Notes: generated from the sequence alone by a model not told the origin. DNA of 64,000 bases from Pedobacter namyangjuensis (GCF_003313325.1 NZ_QMHQ01000001.1:186001-250000); one strand, 5' to 3'. Positions 26,497-35,801 are shown, numbered from the stretch's first letter. Numbers and translations: made by a program.

Positions 26497-27792
26497 CTAT
26501 AATTTCTTCTTCAGTTTAAAGTTACCATTTAAGGCGTCTTTCTCTACAAAGTAGCCATCTTTTAATTCGATTATCCATCCATCGCCAATTATTTTTTTAT
26601 CTGTTGCATCAACAGGATTAGTTATCGAAATTTTATCCCAGTTAGGGCTCATTAATGCTCCATTTTCAACGGTAAGTACACCCCATAAATCCGTAACCCT
26701 GATATTAGGATAAACCGTTCCTTTATCTTCCAATGGCACGATATTTCGCGGATCAAAAGAGACGTTCATTTTTTCAAACTGTATCTCAAAATGAGGTTGA
26801 TCGACGAATTTTAGTTTGTATGTAGCAATTAGTTTTTTGGTTTTTTCGGCTCTGGCCTTTTCCTCTTCCATAATAAGCCTTCCATTATAGTCAGTGGCTA
26901 TTTTTTCCGCGACATTTTTTAAATCAGTTGGAATCTGGATATTAAATGCATTAATGAAATAATTTGTCAGTTCAGTTTGTGGATCAACCTTTTTAGTCCA
27001 GTTTTTGTCTTTTTTATAAAGTAAATAACCGTAAGCCGGGGTGGTGTAATAAGCAAACGAGCGCACAAATGTAGGATTGCGGAAAAAGTTATCTATCCCT
27101 TCGACAAAAAAAGCTGTCGTCTGATTTTTATCTCTATGGCTAATGGTTAGTCCTGTAAATTCTGCAAGCCCTTCATTGAGCTCCAATTGATTTTCGGTTC
27201 GGCTAGCTGCTTCGTAAAAAGTATATCTATATTTTCTGAAAGTTAACGCATTGGTGAGATGTTGTCTTAATTCCTTTTTGCTAGAACATTGAATCGCTTT
27301 TTTTAACGCTTCCAATTCTAACCTCAGGTAAATCCTACCTTCTTCTAGATCTAGGTGATTATTATCAATATTGCTTAATTCAAAACCCAAGGAAGGTTGT
27401 ACGCTATGAAATAATTCGTGTGCCAATAAATTAATTCTATCGTATTTGTTTTGAGGAAGTGGAAGCATAACCATAGCCCATCGCTTCCCACTCCAACTTA
27501 TAGCGGTATTTGCTATATTAATTTGCTTAGGCAGAACGCCCATGTAAATATCCCCTTTGGGCTCTAAAACACCGGCCGTATCAGATTCATTTGCATAAAT
27601 CTGTCGGGTTTTTGGATTAACAAATAGCATTGATCCGTACACATCCTTGTTCCAAAGCTTAGTTTTTTTATCTGCTGCGGTTTTCACCTCATTGAAAAAA
27701 ACTTGAACGCTATCTTGTAAATTTTGCTGTTTTTGTGCGGTTGCAATATGTGCGAATAGTGAGAATAGAATTATTAAATAAGGATGTTTCAT
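26497..27792 (-). CDS. Secreted gluzincin-like metallopeptidase
   Basis: A signal peptide (residues 1-20, ending TAQ) is followed by a domain with HELFH at 125-129 and ELNEGLAEF at about 204-212. The HExxH plus a downstream Glu in NEGLAE is the gluzincin zinc-binding arrangement. I do not recognise the exact family. The C-terminal 130 residues look like beta sandwich. Possibly an exported peptidase; the gene for a Cys-rich lipoprotein follows after 25 bases. Confidence 0.7.
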   Translation of the reverse strand: MKHPYLIILFSLFAHIATAQKQQNLQDSVQVFFNEVKTAADKKTKLWNKDVYGSMLFVNPKTRQIYANESDTAGVLEPKGDIYMGVLPKQINIANTAISWSGKRWAMVMLPLPQNKYDRINLLAHELFHSVQPSLGFELSNIDNNHLDLEEGRIYLRLELEALKKAIQCSSKKELRQHLTNALTFRKYRYTFYEAASRTENQLELNEGLAEFTGLTISHRDKNQTTAFFVEGIDNFFRNPTFVRSFAYYTTPAYGYLLYKKDKNWTKKVDPQTELTNYFINAFNIQIPTDLKNVAEKIATDYNGRLIMEEEKARAEKTKKLIATYKLKFVDQPHFEIQFEKMNVSFDPRNIVPLEDKGTVYPNIRVTDLWGVLTVENGALMSPNWDKISITNPVDATDKKIIGDGWIIELKDGYFVEKDALNGNFKLKKKL

Positions 27793-27896
27793 AATAAAAT
27801 TTGCTACTATAACATTGGCATCGATTAATTGAAGCTCGCGAGCCTTTGTTTAGCTAAAATAGAAATAGAAAACGAATTAGATCTTTAACATTTCAT

Positions 27897-28442
27897 TTAA
27901 ATCATGCTTAATACAAAATCAGCTCTATCCTCTACGGTGCCGATAGGCACTTCGATTATTTCATAACCGTATTGAATATACGTTGCTTTCATCTGGTCAA
28001 ATGTCCACTTTGCTTCTTCCCAGCTCTGCTTTCGCTCAGGGTCATTATGGTAAATGGCCTGCCAAGGGGGCAAAATAAAAACCCTCTGATTGTAAAGAAG
28101 GGTTTCTGCAAATTGATTCATTTCTTCGGTAACGTTAATTCCAGTTATACGTGCATAGCAGATACTGTCTAAAATCCCTCTATCAAAAAAATAAATTCCA
28201 TCATGGTTTGCAGGTATGGATTTGTAAGTTGCTATTGATGCATCGAACATTAATTGGGTATAGCGCAATTTGTTCTTCCAAGGAAGGCCGTCTCCACCAC
28301 TATCCAGTTCTTGTTTTATAATTGCTCTGGCATCTTCGGGCACAGTTTTATAACCAACTTTCGAGAGTTCATTCAGCAATGAGGTTTTGCCAACACCGGG
28401 CCCTCCGGTAATTACATAACAATTATTCTTTCTCAAAATCAT
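27897..28442 (-). CDS. AAA family ATPase/kinase-like NTPase
   Basis: A 181-residue P-loop protein. The Walker A motif is GGPGVGKTS at 13-21; IYFFDRG near 87 is the Walker B-like segment, and the DRG text is typical of small nucleoside or NadR-type kinases in the AAA_28 group. A basic segment with NDPERKQSWEEA near 130 resembles a lid. These proteins are annotated as ATPases or predicted kinases without known substrate. There is no obvious partner gene. Confidence 0.8.
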   Translation of the reverse strand: MILRKNNCYVITGGPGVGKTSLLNELSKVGYKTVPEDARAIIKQELDSGGDGLPWKNKLRYTQLMFDASIATYKSIPANHDGIYFFDRGILDSICYARITGINVTEEMNQFAETLLYNQRVFILPPWQAIYHNDPERKQSWEEAKWTFDQMKATYIQYGYEIIEVPIGTVEDRADFVLSMI

Positions 28443-28634
28443 TATATGTTAGCTTATCCAAAATTCCGTGAATTTAAAACCTGAAAACACAACCTTAAAA
28501 ACGAACTTACTTATCTGTTTAGCACATGCACTTAAGATTTAGCTCTTTCAACTAACACGCAAAATAGTTGTCTTGTTTGCAGATTAATAGAAGTTGGGAT
28601 GGTAGGAAAGGCTATGCTGAAATTTTGGCTTTGA

Positions 28635-29546
28635 TCAATATTTGCTTTCTTTGGTAAACCGATAAACCATCTTAACGATGGCTATCACTATAATAATTGT
28701 TAAAATCACTGCAAAGCTACACCACAATAAAAATCGGTAAAACGAAGTATATTTTGCCAACATATAAGGTGAAAGCGGTCGCAGTTTTTTAGTGGGGTTT
28801 TCGGGATAAATTCCATTTTGCGTAAAATACTCTGGCCCATCTACGCCATTTAGTAAATAAACTTTACCAATATCTTTTTTAGTCAGTAAATCGCCAAACA
28901 AAATCTTCTTAAAACCATGCAATCTTTGAACATCTAAAGGCTCAACTATTTCATATTTCGCTGGCGCTTTGCAATCAAGTGGTTCGAAATGACTCCCTGT
29001 CCAATACATACACTTTTCATTCGGCTTGGGATTACTAGAGGCAGTACTAAAATTAAATTGCCAGATTAAATAACCGAAAAAAGTAAATATTAGAATAACG
29101 CTTGTACTGATAAAGGATAACTTTCGCCAAATTTCCTCATTTTTATCAGGTGGATCAATTACTGTACCGCCACCTCCTGACGTACCCTTTGGAGGTTCCC
29201 AACCCGGATAGTACGGGCGATGTTCATAATTCAGTAACCAAGCTAAAATTTCTACCGTGTGACGTTGAGGATTTGGAACGTTACCCATCATGAAACTACG
29301 TAGAGGTCTAAGTCTATCTAAATCAAATTTTTCAACTAGCCTGTTGACAGCATTAACATCATTATCTATCACGCCGAAAAAATTTTTTAAAGACACCGTT
29401 TCATTTGCCAACGGTCGATTTCTATTTGCATTTACACACTCGCTTCTTAATACCCCTGGCGAAGGTTGATCTAAATGACTTAACAGTCCAATTTCTACTT
29501 GTTTACGATAAAAAGAAAATACAGCTTCTTGGTAAGTTTCAAACAT
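28635..29546 (-). CDS. Membrane protein of unknown function
   Basis: I place the start at the Met at 29546 (MFETYQEAVFSFYRK), not at the longer frame to 29882, because the extra 112 residues are non-coding-like and homologues I remember begin MFE.YQ..V..FYR. The 303-residue protein has a cytoplasmic helical N-terminal domain (about 150 residues) that contains RHTVEILAWLLNYEHRPYYPG, a Gly-rich linker, a membrane helix near 170-190, a periplasmic part with two Cys, and a last helix near 270-293. Function unknown. It marks the left side of the accessory island and diverges from the small Gly/Pro-rich gene. Confidence 0.7.
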   Translation of the reverse strand: MFETYQEAVFSFYRKQVEIGLLSHLDQPSPGVLRSECVNANRNRPLANETVSLKNFFGVIDNDVNAVNRLVEKFDLDRLRPLRSFMMGNVPNPQRHTVEILAWLLNYEHRPYYPGWEPPKGTSGGGGTVIDPPDKNEEIWRKLSFISTSVILIFTFFGYLIWQFNFSTASSNPKPNEKCMYWTGSHFEPLDCKAPAKYEIVEPLDVQRLHGFKKILFGDLLTKKDIGKVYLLNGVDGPEYFTQNGIYPENPTKKLRPLSPYMLAKYTSFYRFLLWCSFAVILTIIIVIAIVKMVYRFTKESKY

Positions 29547-29902
29547 TTCGTTAGCGTTAAAACGTAAAGATAAAACGGAATTTTCGGAATTTTTACGGTT
29601 AACCGGAATTCCGTCGGAATCATCGGAATTCTTGCCTGAATCGCTCAAAACACCCACATCTTTGTAGAAGAAACCACGAGGTAGTTTAAAAAACAAATCA
29701 AAAACAACTAGCTCAAAATTTCTAGACGAGTGGATCTCGCGGTAGTTAATTGCCGGTTTGGGAAGCAGCAGCTGGCTCCCGCGATTAAAACTCAAAACAC
29801 TTCCCAAAAATTTCAGAAGGCCTTCTGATAAAAACCGTGACAAGCCTCTCGAATGGTCGAGCGGAACCACAAAGTTTATCACATTTCTAAATTTTTGAAA
29901 CC
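29547..29902. other. Intergenic leader with repeated CGGAAT words
   Basis: This 356-base gap between divergent genes has an open frame on the minus strand but I see no sign that it is coding. CGGAAT occurs five times within 55 bases, at 29576, 29585, 29604, 29615 and 29624. The rest holds no recognisable promoter or RNA. Confidence 0.5.
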
Positions 29903-30154
29903 ATGATTATTCCTTATTTTATCGCTCTTTTATTGGGTTTCGTGTGCCCAAATTCTAATGCTAATTACAATTCTACCGTAACCGTTAATTCTACAAATGC
30001 TCCCGGAGATCCGGGTGATCCTGGAGACCCAAATGACCCAGGCAATGGCGAAACCGGAGGTACAGACGGACCTGGAACAGGTGGAAGTGGAAACACTGGC
30101 GGAAGCAATGGCACGGGTGGTAGTACGGGTAGCAACCCTCCACCAAAACCATAA
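29903..30154 (+). CDS. Small secreted Gly/Pro/Asp-rich protein
   Basis: An 83-residue open frame. The first 19 residues (MIIPYFIALLLGFVCPNSN) resemble a signal peptide. From about residue 33 the sequence is collagen-like and low in complexity: GDPGDPGDPNDPG, then GGTDGPGTGGSGN and a Pro-rich end. No family is recognised. A hairpin terminator follows the stop codon, which supports it as a real transcription unit. Confidence 0.55.
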   Translation: MIIPYFIALLLGFVCPNSNANYNSTVTVNSTNAPGDPGDPGDPNDPGNGETGGTDGPGTGGSGNTGGSNGTGGSTGSNPPPKP

Positions 30155-30170
30155 AATGTAACCATGCTAT

Positions 30171-30222
30171 AAAGCAAAGCAAATGTGCATTCATAAACAA
30201 TGATTGCACATTTTGCTTTTTG
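30171..30222 (+). terminator. Hairpin terminator before the histidine kinase gene
   Basis: GCAAATGTGCA (30179-30189) pairs with TGCACATTTTGC (30205-30216), one bulged base, followed by TTTTTGG. It ends the small Gly/Pro-rich gene. The TTG at 30204 lies inside the stem, which argues against it as the start of the kinase. Confidence 0.65.
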
Positions 30223-30257
30223 GTTTATTTTTCTATTTTTGGGTAAATCCCAATTTT

Positions 30258-31913
30258 GTGAAACGTCTCTTACATCTTGCGCTATGCGCTGTTATCTTTA
30301 TTTCTTGCATAAAGCAAAAAGCCAAGAAAAAAACCGTAATCAATCCATATTTTGAAAAAGCTTACGAGTTTCGCGATGAAAGTCGGTTTGATAGTGCATT
30401 TAGTAATTTTAATAAAGCAAAAGATCTCTTTTTAACAATCAAAGATAGCGTTGGGGCCGGAAAATGCCTTGTAAATATGGCTTACATTTCCAATAAGGTC
30501 AATGATCATTTTGGAACCCAAGAAATTGGTCTCCAGGCATTAAATTATCTTAATTTAAACGATACTTCGCTACATTCTTTTATTAGTTCGAATTATAACT
30601 ATTTAGGTTTATCAACTTATCAACTTGGTGATTATGAAAAGGCTCTATTTTTTTACGAAGAGGCTCTTAAATATGGAAAAAAATCGGAAGATATTAGCCT
30701 GATAATTAATAACAAGGCAAAAGTTTATGAAGAGATGGGAAATTATGACACAGCATTAAAAATTTATGATAAATCAATAAAGGACGTTTCTAAAAACACG
30801 CTCGATTATGCCCGAACGCTGAATAATATAGGCATAACCCAGCGCCTAAAAGACTCCACTTATAATCCCTTACCAATATACTTTGAGTCGTTAACTACAC
30901 GCAAAAAATTTAGCGATTTTGATGGGTTAAACTCAAGCTATGGTACTCTTGCAGATTATTACAGGGTCACAAAGCCTGACTCTTCTTTTTTTTATGCGGA
31001 AAAGATGCTCCTAATGGCAAATAAAATTAACAGTGCGCAAGATAAACTAAGAGCGTTTAGAAAATTAAGTTTAGTGGCGCCAACAAAATATCTAGAAAAA
31101 TACTTAACGCTATTAGACAGTTTAGATGTGGCGCACAATAGTGCTTCAAATAAATTTGCGCTTATCCGTTACGAAACTGAAAAACATAAAAGCAACCTTT
31201 TACTAGCCCAAAACGAAAACATCAAAAAAAGGAACAATATCGTTCAGCTATTTTTTGTTACATTACTTTTAGTAGGCGCTTTAATATTTGGCTATTTCAT
31301 CTACAGAAAGAGAAAAAGACAATTACATCAGGAGAAAGAATTAGAAGTTAAAAACACCGAGCTTAAATACGTAAAAAAAGTGCATGATCGGGTAGCTAAC
31401 AAAGTTTATCAGGTAATTTCTGAAGTGGAGAATATCGCTGAGCTAGATAAAGAACAGATTTTAGATAAACTGGATGCCATCTACGAAATCTCGAGGGATA
31501 TTTCTTACGAGAATACGACACCTCATTATGAAGATTTTGCGCTTAAACTGGCTTCTATGTTACATTCGTACAAGTCTGACAGGGTAGCAATTACCTGCGA
31601 AGGAAATACTGCATCCCTTTGGGAAAATGTAAACGAAGTTAGTAAAGAGGAAATATTTTTAGTATTACAGGAGCTTTTTACGAATATGGATAAACACAGC
31701 GAAGCTTCTATAGTAAAATTGCAAATTAACCAGGAAGACGAACAGATTAATATCCACTATTATGATAATGGCATAGGCTTGCCAGACGGATTAAATTTTA
31801 ATAATGGACTTACAAATACGGTTTCCCGTATAAATGCTATCGCCGGGACGATTACTTTTGAATCGAAAAACAAAAACGGACTGGTGATTCAAATTGCCTT
31901 TCCAACTTTTTAA
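30258..31913 (+). CDS. TPR-containing sensor histidine kinase
   Basis: I choose the GTG at 30258: it yields a lipoprotein-like signal (VKRLLHLALCAVIFISC), while the TTG at 30204 falls within a terminator stem. About six TPR-like helical repeats fill the region from residue 25 to 300 (NYLGLSTYQLGDYEKALFFYEEAL is one). A membrane helix (about 330-350) leads to a short coiled coil, the H-box KKVHDRVANK, the N-box LQELFTNMDKHSE and the G-box YYDNGIGLPDG. This is the HisKA_3/LytS-like type, usual for Bacteroidota TPR kinases. It is followed by its response regulator after 9 bases. Confidence 0.85.
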   Translation: MKRLLHLALCAVIFISCIKQKAKKKTVINPYFEKAYEFRDESRFDSAFSNFNKAKDLFLTIKDSVGAGKCLVNMAYISNKVNDHFGTQEIGLQALNYLNLNDTSLHSFISSNYNYLGLSTYQLGDYEKALFFYEEALKYGKKSEDISLIINNKAKVYEEMGNYDTALKIYDKSIKDVSKNTLDYARTLNNIGITQRLKDSTYNPLPIYFESLTTRKKFSDFDGLNSSYGTLADYYRVTKPDSSFFYAEKMLLMANKINSAQDKLRAFRKLSLVAPTKYLEKYLTLLDSLDVAHNSASNKFALIRYETEKHKSNLLLAQNENIKKRNNIVQLFFVTLLLVGALIFGYFIYRKRKRQLHQEKELEVKNTELKYVKKVHDRVANKVYQVISEVENIAELDKEQILDKLDAIYEISRDISYENTTPHYEDFALKLASMLHSYKSDRVAITCEGNTASLWENVNEVSKEEIFLVLQELFTNMDKHSEASIVKLQINQEDEQINIHYYDNGIGLPDGLNFNNGLTNTVSRINAIAGTITFESKNKNGLVIQIAFPTF

Positions 31914-31922
31914 CCCGAGCCT

Positions 31923-32594
31923 ATGTTCCAAAAAGTATTAATTGCCGAAGACCACGAAAGCATAAACTTCTCCCTACAAAAAACATTGGGAGAATTAGGT
32001 ATTGCCCACGATGTTAAAAATTACGTTTATTACTGTGATGATGCATTAAAACGAATAGAAAAGGCTTTGAGCGAAGGTAATCCTTATGAATTATTGATTA
32101 CCGACCTTTCATTTGACGACGATTTCCCGCAACAAAAAATTAAGGATGGCCCAACTTTAATTGAAGCTGCCAGGGCAATACAGCCAAACCTTAAAGTACT
32201 GGTTTTCTCTATCGAGAATAGGGCAAGCATTGCTAACAACCTCGTTAATGATCTAAAAATAAATGCCTTTGTACCTAAAGCACGTAGAGATGCGCAAGAC
32301 CTTAAATTGGCTATAGAAGCAATAGTTAAAGGAAAAACATATCTTTCTCCCAATTTAAAACGCCTATCCAATGAACAAGCTTCTTATTCATTTTCTGAAT
32401 ATGAAATTGCCATTGTTTCTCTATTGGCAGATGGGGTGCCTCAAAAAAACATCCCTTTTTACCTACAGGAAAAAAACCTAAAACCCTTTGGACTAAGTAG
32501 CGTGGAGAAAAAATTAAGTGGGTTAAAAACAACACTAAACGTTCAAAGTAACGAGCAATTAATTGCTTACTGTAAGGATTCTAAACTTATCTAA
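31923..32594 (+). CDS. Response regulator, REC plus C-terminal HTH-like domain
   Basis: A 223-residue partner of the histidine kinase. The receiver domain (1 to about 130) shows EDH at 9-11, the phosphoacceptor Asp61 in LLITDLSFD, and the conserved Lys near 119 in FVPKARRD. The C-terminal 70 residues (YSFSEYEIAIVSLLADGVPQKNIPFYLQ) have the LuxR/DNA-binding helix spacing but are unusually divergent, with PQKNI in place of the normal SNKEIA-type pattern. Targets are unknown; the restriction-like gene and the large operon follow downstream. Confidence 0.85.
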   Translation: MFQKVLIAEDHESINFSLQKTLGELGIAHDVKNYVYYCDDALKRIEKALSEGNPYELLITDLSFDDDFPQQKIKDGPTLIEAARAIQPNLKVLVFSIENRASIANNLVNDLKINAFVPKARRDAQDLKLAIEAIVKGKTYLSPNLKRLSNEQASYSFSEYEIAIVSLLADGVPQKNIPFYLQEKNLKPFGLSSVEKKLSGLKTTLNVQSNEQLIAYCKDSKLI

Positions 32595-32714
32595 TCAGGC
32601 ACGCAGACGTTGTCTTTCTGTAGCACTTAAAGACTTGTTTTATTCTGCTACATGGAGAGCGTTGTTTTTGTCATTCTATTTATCACCAAATTAATTTATA
32701 AGAAAAATTTTTGC

Positions 32715-32732
32715 TTTACGGTTTCCCGTAAA
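32715..32732. promoter_or_regulatory. Inverted repeat near the promoter of the nuclease-like gene
   Basis: TTTACGG and CCGTAAA face each other across four bases, about 20 bases upstream of the -7 element. The core TACGGTTTCCCGTA is repeated exactly once inside the histidine kinase gene at 31817-31830. It could be an operator. Confidence 0.35.
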
Positions 32733-32752
32733 TATTAGCCTTTTGCTTACCG

Positions 32753-32760
32753 TAGTTTTG
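32753..32760 (+). promoter_or_regulatory. -7 promoter element of the HsdR-N-like gene
   Basis: TAGTTTTG matches TAnnTTTG and lies 22 bases before the ATG at 32783. No TTG is found at the expected 19-base distance upstream. Confidence 0.4.
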
Positions 32761-32782
32761 GATAAACAAAAAGCAAACGGAA

Positions 32783-33844
32783 ATGGATCTAAAAATCAAA
32801 CTAGCACAACTTCATCAAAGGGTAGTTGGCTTAAAAGACCAAATCACAACTGAAGAGGCAACTAAAAATGCATTTGTAATGCCTTTCATTCAGATTTTGG
32901 GTTACGATATTTTCAATCCTACCGAAGTAATTCCAGAACACATTTGCGATATAGGCACCAAAAAGGGCGAAAAAGTTGATTACGTAATTCGTAGAAATAA
33001 CGAGCCAATCCTAATTTTTGAGTGCAAACATTGGAAAGAAAATGCCGATGCGCACAACTCGCAATTGCATCGTTACTATCACGTTTCTAAAGCCAGATTT
33101 GGCGTACTTACAAATGGCACCATTTATAATTTTTATGCCGATTTGGAAAAGCCTAATATCATGGATGAAAAGCCTTTCTTAACCATCGATTTAGAAGACC
33201 TAAAAGACAATGCGATTAAGATATTGGAGAGCTTTACCAAAAACGAATACAACCTCGAAACCATTTTAGACTCTGCCGAAGGACTAAAATACATTAAGGC
33301 AATCAGAAAGGAATTTGAAAAAGAAATCGAACAACCTTCTGACGAACTGATTAAACTTTTGGTCAATCGTTTCTTCGACAAGCCATTAATCGCGAGCAGA
33401 ATGGCAACGTTTAAAGAATATACCAAAAAAGCGTTAACTATTTCTATTAATGAATCAATCAGCGACAGGCTAAAGTCTGCGTTACATATTAATGAATTGC
33501 CTGTAAGTTCTAGCGAAATAAAAGCTTCTCCAATCGATGAAAATTCAGATTCTAAGATAAACACTACCGAAGAGGAACTGGAAGCTTTTCAGATTGTAAA
33601 GGCAATTTTGAGGGAAAAAATCCCTGTAAATCGCATTGCACCTCGCGATACGCAATCTTATTTCGGTGTGTTATTGGATGACAACAATCGAAAACCTATT
33701 TGTCGCTTTCACTTTAACACAGCCAACAAATACATAGAAGTTTTTCCGAATGGAAAAGACGCAGGCGAGAAAACTCAGCTAAATAGCCTAGATGAGATTT
33801 ATGAGTTTAGGGGGCAGTTGCATAAAACATTGGAGAATTATTAA
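32783..33844 (+). CDS. Stand-alone HsdR-N-type restriction nuclease-like protein
   Basis: A 353-residue protein of the COG4748 type. Residues 1 to about 150 form the nuclease fold of type I HsdR N-termini: EATKNAFVMPFIQILGYD, then GEKVDYVIRRNNEPILIFECKHW, the PD-(D/E)xK-like D-ExK set. There is no helicase domain and no methyltransferase or specificity gene nearby. The C-terminal part (about 240-350) is a small domain with GVLLDDNNRKPICRFHFN, seen in other stand-alone members. Possible defence or self-recognition role, unproven. It precedes the large operon by 88 bases. Confidence 0.8.
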   Translation: MDLKIKLAQLHQRVVGLKDQITTEEATKNAFVMPFIQILGYDIFNPTEVIPEHICDIGTKKGEKVDYVIRRNNEPILIFECKHWKENADAHNSQLHRYYHVSKARFGVLTNGTIYNFYADLEKPNIMDEKPFLTIDLEDLKDNAIKILESFTKNEYNLETILDSAEGLKYIKAIRKEFEKEIEQPSDELIKLLVNRFFDKPLIASRMATFKEYTKKALTISINESISDRLKSALHINELPVSSSEIKASPIDENSDSKINTTEEELEAFQIVKAILREKIPVNRIAPRDTQSYFGVLLDDNNRKPICRFHFNTANKYIEVFPNGKDAGEKTQLNSLDEIYEFRGQLHKTLENY

Positions 33845-33932
33845 GGAGAGTATTAGCCCTAGTAATTTCGAGCACCTCCTTGTTTAGGGACAGCTAGAAA
33901 TTTGACTAAAAAGTATCGACTAAAATTATTAC

Positions 33933-35348
33933 ATGAAAAATATAAGAAATAGAGTTTTATCCTACATCACCATTTTAATATTTACACATATATCTAATGG
34001 TTGCAATGGAGTAATAAATATTCAAGATGAAGCTTTAATCATAGCACAAGATAATCAAATCACTAAAGAAGAATTTTTTAATCTTCAGAAACAAGTGACT
34101 AAAGAATCTAAATATGCAAAATATAAAAATTCTTCGGAGCTATATAATTACCTAATAAAACTTTTCAAAGCTAAAAACATGGGGGTTAAAGTTTATAACC
34201 CTGAAGTAAAAAAGGAAGAGCCTTTTGCTGTAAATTTTTATTTTGAGAATTCCCTCAGCATGGACGGTTATATCACGAATGCGGATTTGAAAAGTTCATT
34301 ATATGATATATTAACAAATACTAAAAAAATAACCAGTACGATTAATCGAAATTATATTAATGAAAAGGTTATTAATATATCATTAGATAATCAGGCATTT
34401 AGCACTGGGCTTACATCGTCAGCTTTTAAAAAGCTGGGCGGAAATATAGGAAACTCTGACATTGCAGATGTTGTGAAAAATGTTCTTTCAAGGACGAATC
34501 AAAAAAACATGTCGGTACTTATTTCTGATTTCGTTTTCTCCCCTCCTGTAAAAACTAATGCTAAAGACTATTTAAATATTCAACAAACTGCAATTAAAGA
34601 CGCTATTCAAGATAAATTAAAAAATCAAAACCTTGCGCTAGCAATATTTCAAATGAGTGCATTGTTCGATGGGAAATATTATTCCTATAAATTCCCTGCT
34701 GGGAAACAGTTCTCAGGTATGCGTCCATATTACGTATGGTTTATTGGAACTGAAGATCAAATTAAAAAAGTTTTAGACAACCAAATTGTAGATCCAACGA
34801 GCAATAAATTTTTAAATGTTGGCACCTTCTACAATTCAAAAAACGCCAAAATACCCGATTATAAAATCACAACTAAAGAGATAGGCGATTTTAAACCTAA
34901 AGATAAACACAGCCTTTATAATGCAACTTCTGAACAAAAAGAATTTAGTTTTAATGTTGCAGTAAACTTTAGCAAAAATATAAAGGGGTTAAAATATTTC
35001 AATAACAATTCTATTTACACTGCTAATAATTATAAGATTAGTGTTCGAGATTTAAATCAGAAGGAAAAACAACAAGTTGGTCTTAGTTCCCATACTCATA
35101 TTTTAACACTGAAAACGACACGTTTACAAACGGAAAAGCTAGTTGTTAAAGTTGCAAATAGACTTCCTACTTGGGTCTTGACTTCTTCCTCTATGGATGA
35201 CCAGAATATCATAACAGATAAAATAGAGCAGACCAAAACATTTGGATTAAACAACTTGGTAACTGGTGTGTGGCAAGGATTTAATTATTACCCAAATCCG
35301 GATGATAATTTAATTACTGAATTAACAATTAATATTGAGAAAAAATGA
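33933..35348 (+). CDS. Envelope lipoprotein with vWA-like pattern, first gene of the motor/cytoskeletal operon
   Basis: A 471-residue protein with an N-terminal signal and a probable lipobox Cys24 (THISNGCN). From about residue 97 it reads FAVNFYFENSLSMDGY, close to the MIDAS strand DxSxS of von Willebrand A domains, with the first Asp replaced by Glu105-Asn. A GNSDIADVV segment near 173 and SVLISDFVF at 194-202 (Asp199) match the later MIDAS positions. The C-terminal half is beta-rich. I therefore suggest a divergent vWA domain; it is not a firm family match. The next gene overlaps by four bases. Confidence 0.6.
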   Translation: MKNIRNRVLSYITILIFTHISNGCNGVINIQDEALIIAQDNQITKEEFFNLQKQVTKESKYAKYKNSSELYNYLIKLFKAKNMGVKVYNPEVKKEEPFAVNFYFENSLSMDGYITNADLKSSLYDILTNTKKITSTINRNYINEKVINISLDNQAFSTGLTSSAFKKLGGNIGNSDIADVVKNVLSRTNQKNMSVLISDFVFSPPVKTNAKDYLNIQQTAIKDAIQDKLKNQNLALAIFQMSALFDGKYYSYKFPAGKQFSGMRPYYVWFIGTEDQIKKVLDNQIVDPTSNKFLNVGTFYNSKNAKIPDYKITTKEIGDFKPKDKHSLYNATSEQKEFSFNVAVNFSKNIKGLKYFNNNSIYTANNYKISVRDLNQKEKQQVGLSSHTHILTLKTTRLQTEKLVVKVANRLPTWVLTSSSMDDQNIITDKIEQTKTFGLNNLVTGVWQGFNYYPNPDDNLITELTINIEKK

Positions 35349-35791
35349 TAACAGATTTTATTGCAACCATTTATGAATGGTTTGGCTACAACACAGACCT
35401 AGGTACACATTTAAGAGGCTGGGATATTACTTGTTCAAGTTTTGATGGACAAGATTTATATCTTCAAATTTTTCTTACCATGTTATTGATTAATCTAGGC
35501 TTATTTCTATTAATGTACTTAGTCATAGATAAATTTACCCCAAGATTTAATACAAAAGGAGCTTGGTGGTTAGTCGCTTTTATTGGGCTATCAATAAATT
35601 TTGGCATTGCTTACTCACTGCCAGCAACAATAGGTCCTTGTGAAACATTAATTTTTGGGAGTTTCGATTTAGTGCTATATGGCTTTGCAAATGCTTTTTG
35701 GAGTTTGATCGTTTTTGCTTTGTTAACCTCATTCCCGTACCCACGATACTTCAGTACCAACTGTAGATTAACTACATTTTGGAAACCCTAA
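35345..35791 (+). CDS. Small polytopic membrane protein of the operon
   Basis: A 148-residue protein with about four hydrophobic helices (about 44-62, 75-95, 100-110 and 115-130). Residues before the first helix include DITCSSFDGQDLYLQ. I do not recognise the family. It overlaps the lipoprotein gene by four bases (ATGA) and is 10 bases before the tubulin-like gene, so it is surely co-expressed with them. It may hold the cytoskeletal proteins at the inner membrane, which is inference. Confidence 0.65.
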   Translation: MITDFIATIYEWFGYNTDLGTHLRGWDITCSSFDGQDLYLQIFLTMLLINLGLFLLMYLVIDKFTPRFNTKGAWWLVAFIGLSINFGIAYSLPATIGPCETLIFGSFDLVLYGFANAFWSLIVFALLTSFPYPRYFSTNCRLTTFWKP

Positions 35792-35801
35792 TTAATTAAA
35801 A

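Noticed and set aside
29547..29882. N-terminal extension of the membrane protein at 28635
   Set aside because: The residues are low in complexity and rich in repeated CGGAAT words; homologues begin at the inner Met.
30204..30257. TTG at 30204 as kinase start
   Set aside because: It lies inside a terminator stem; GTG at 30258 gives a lipoprotein signal.
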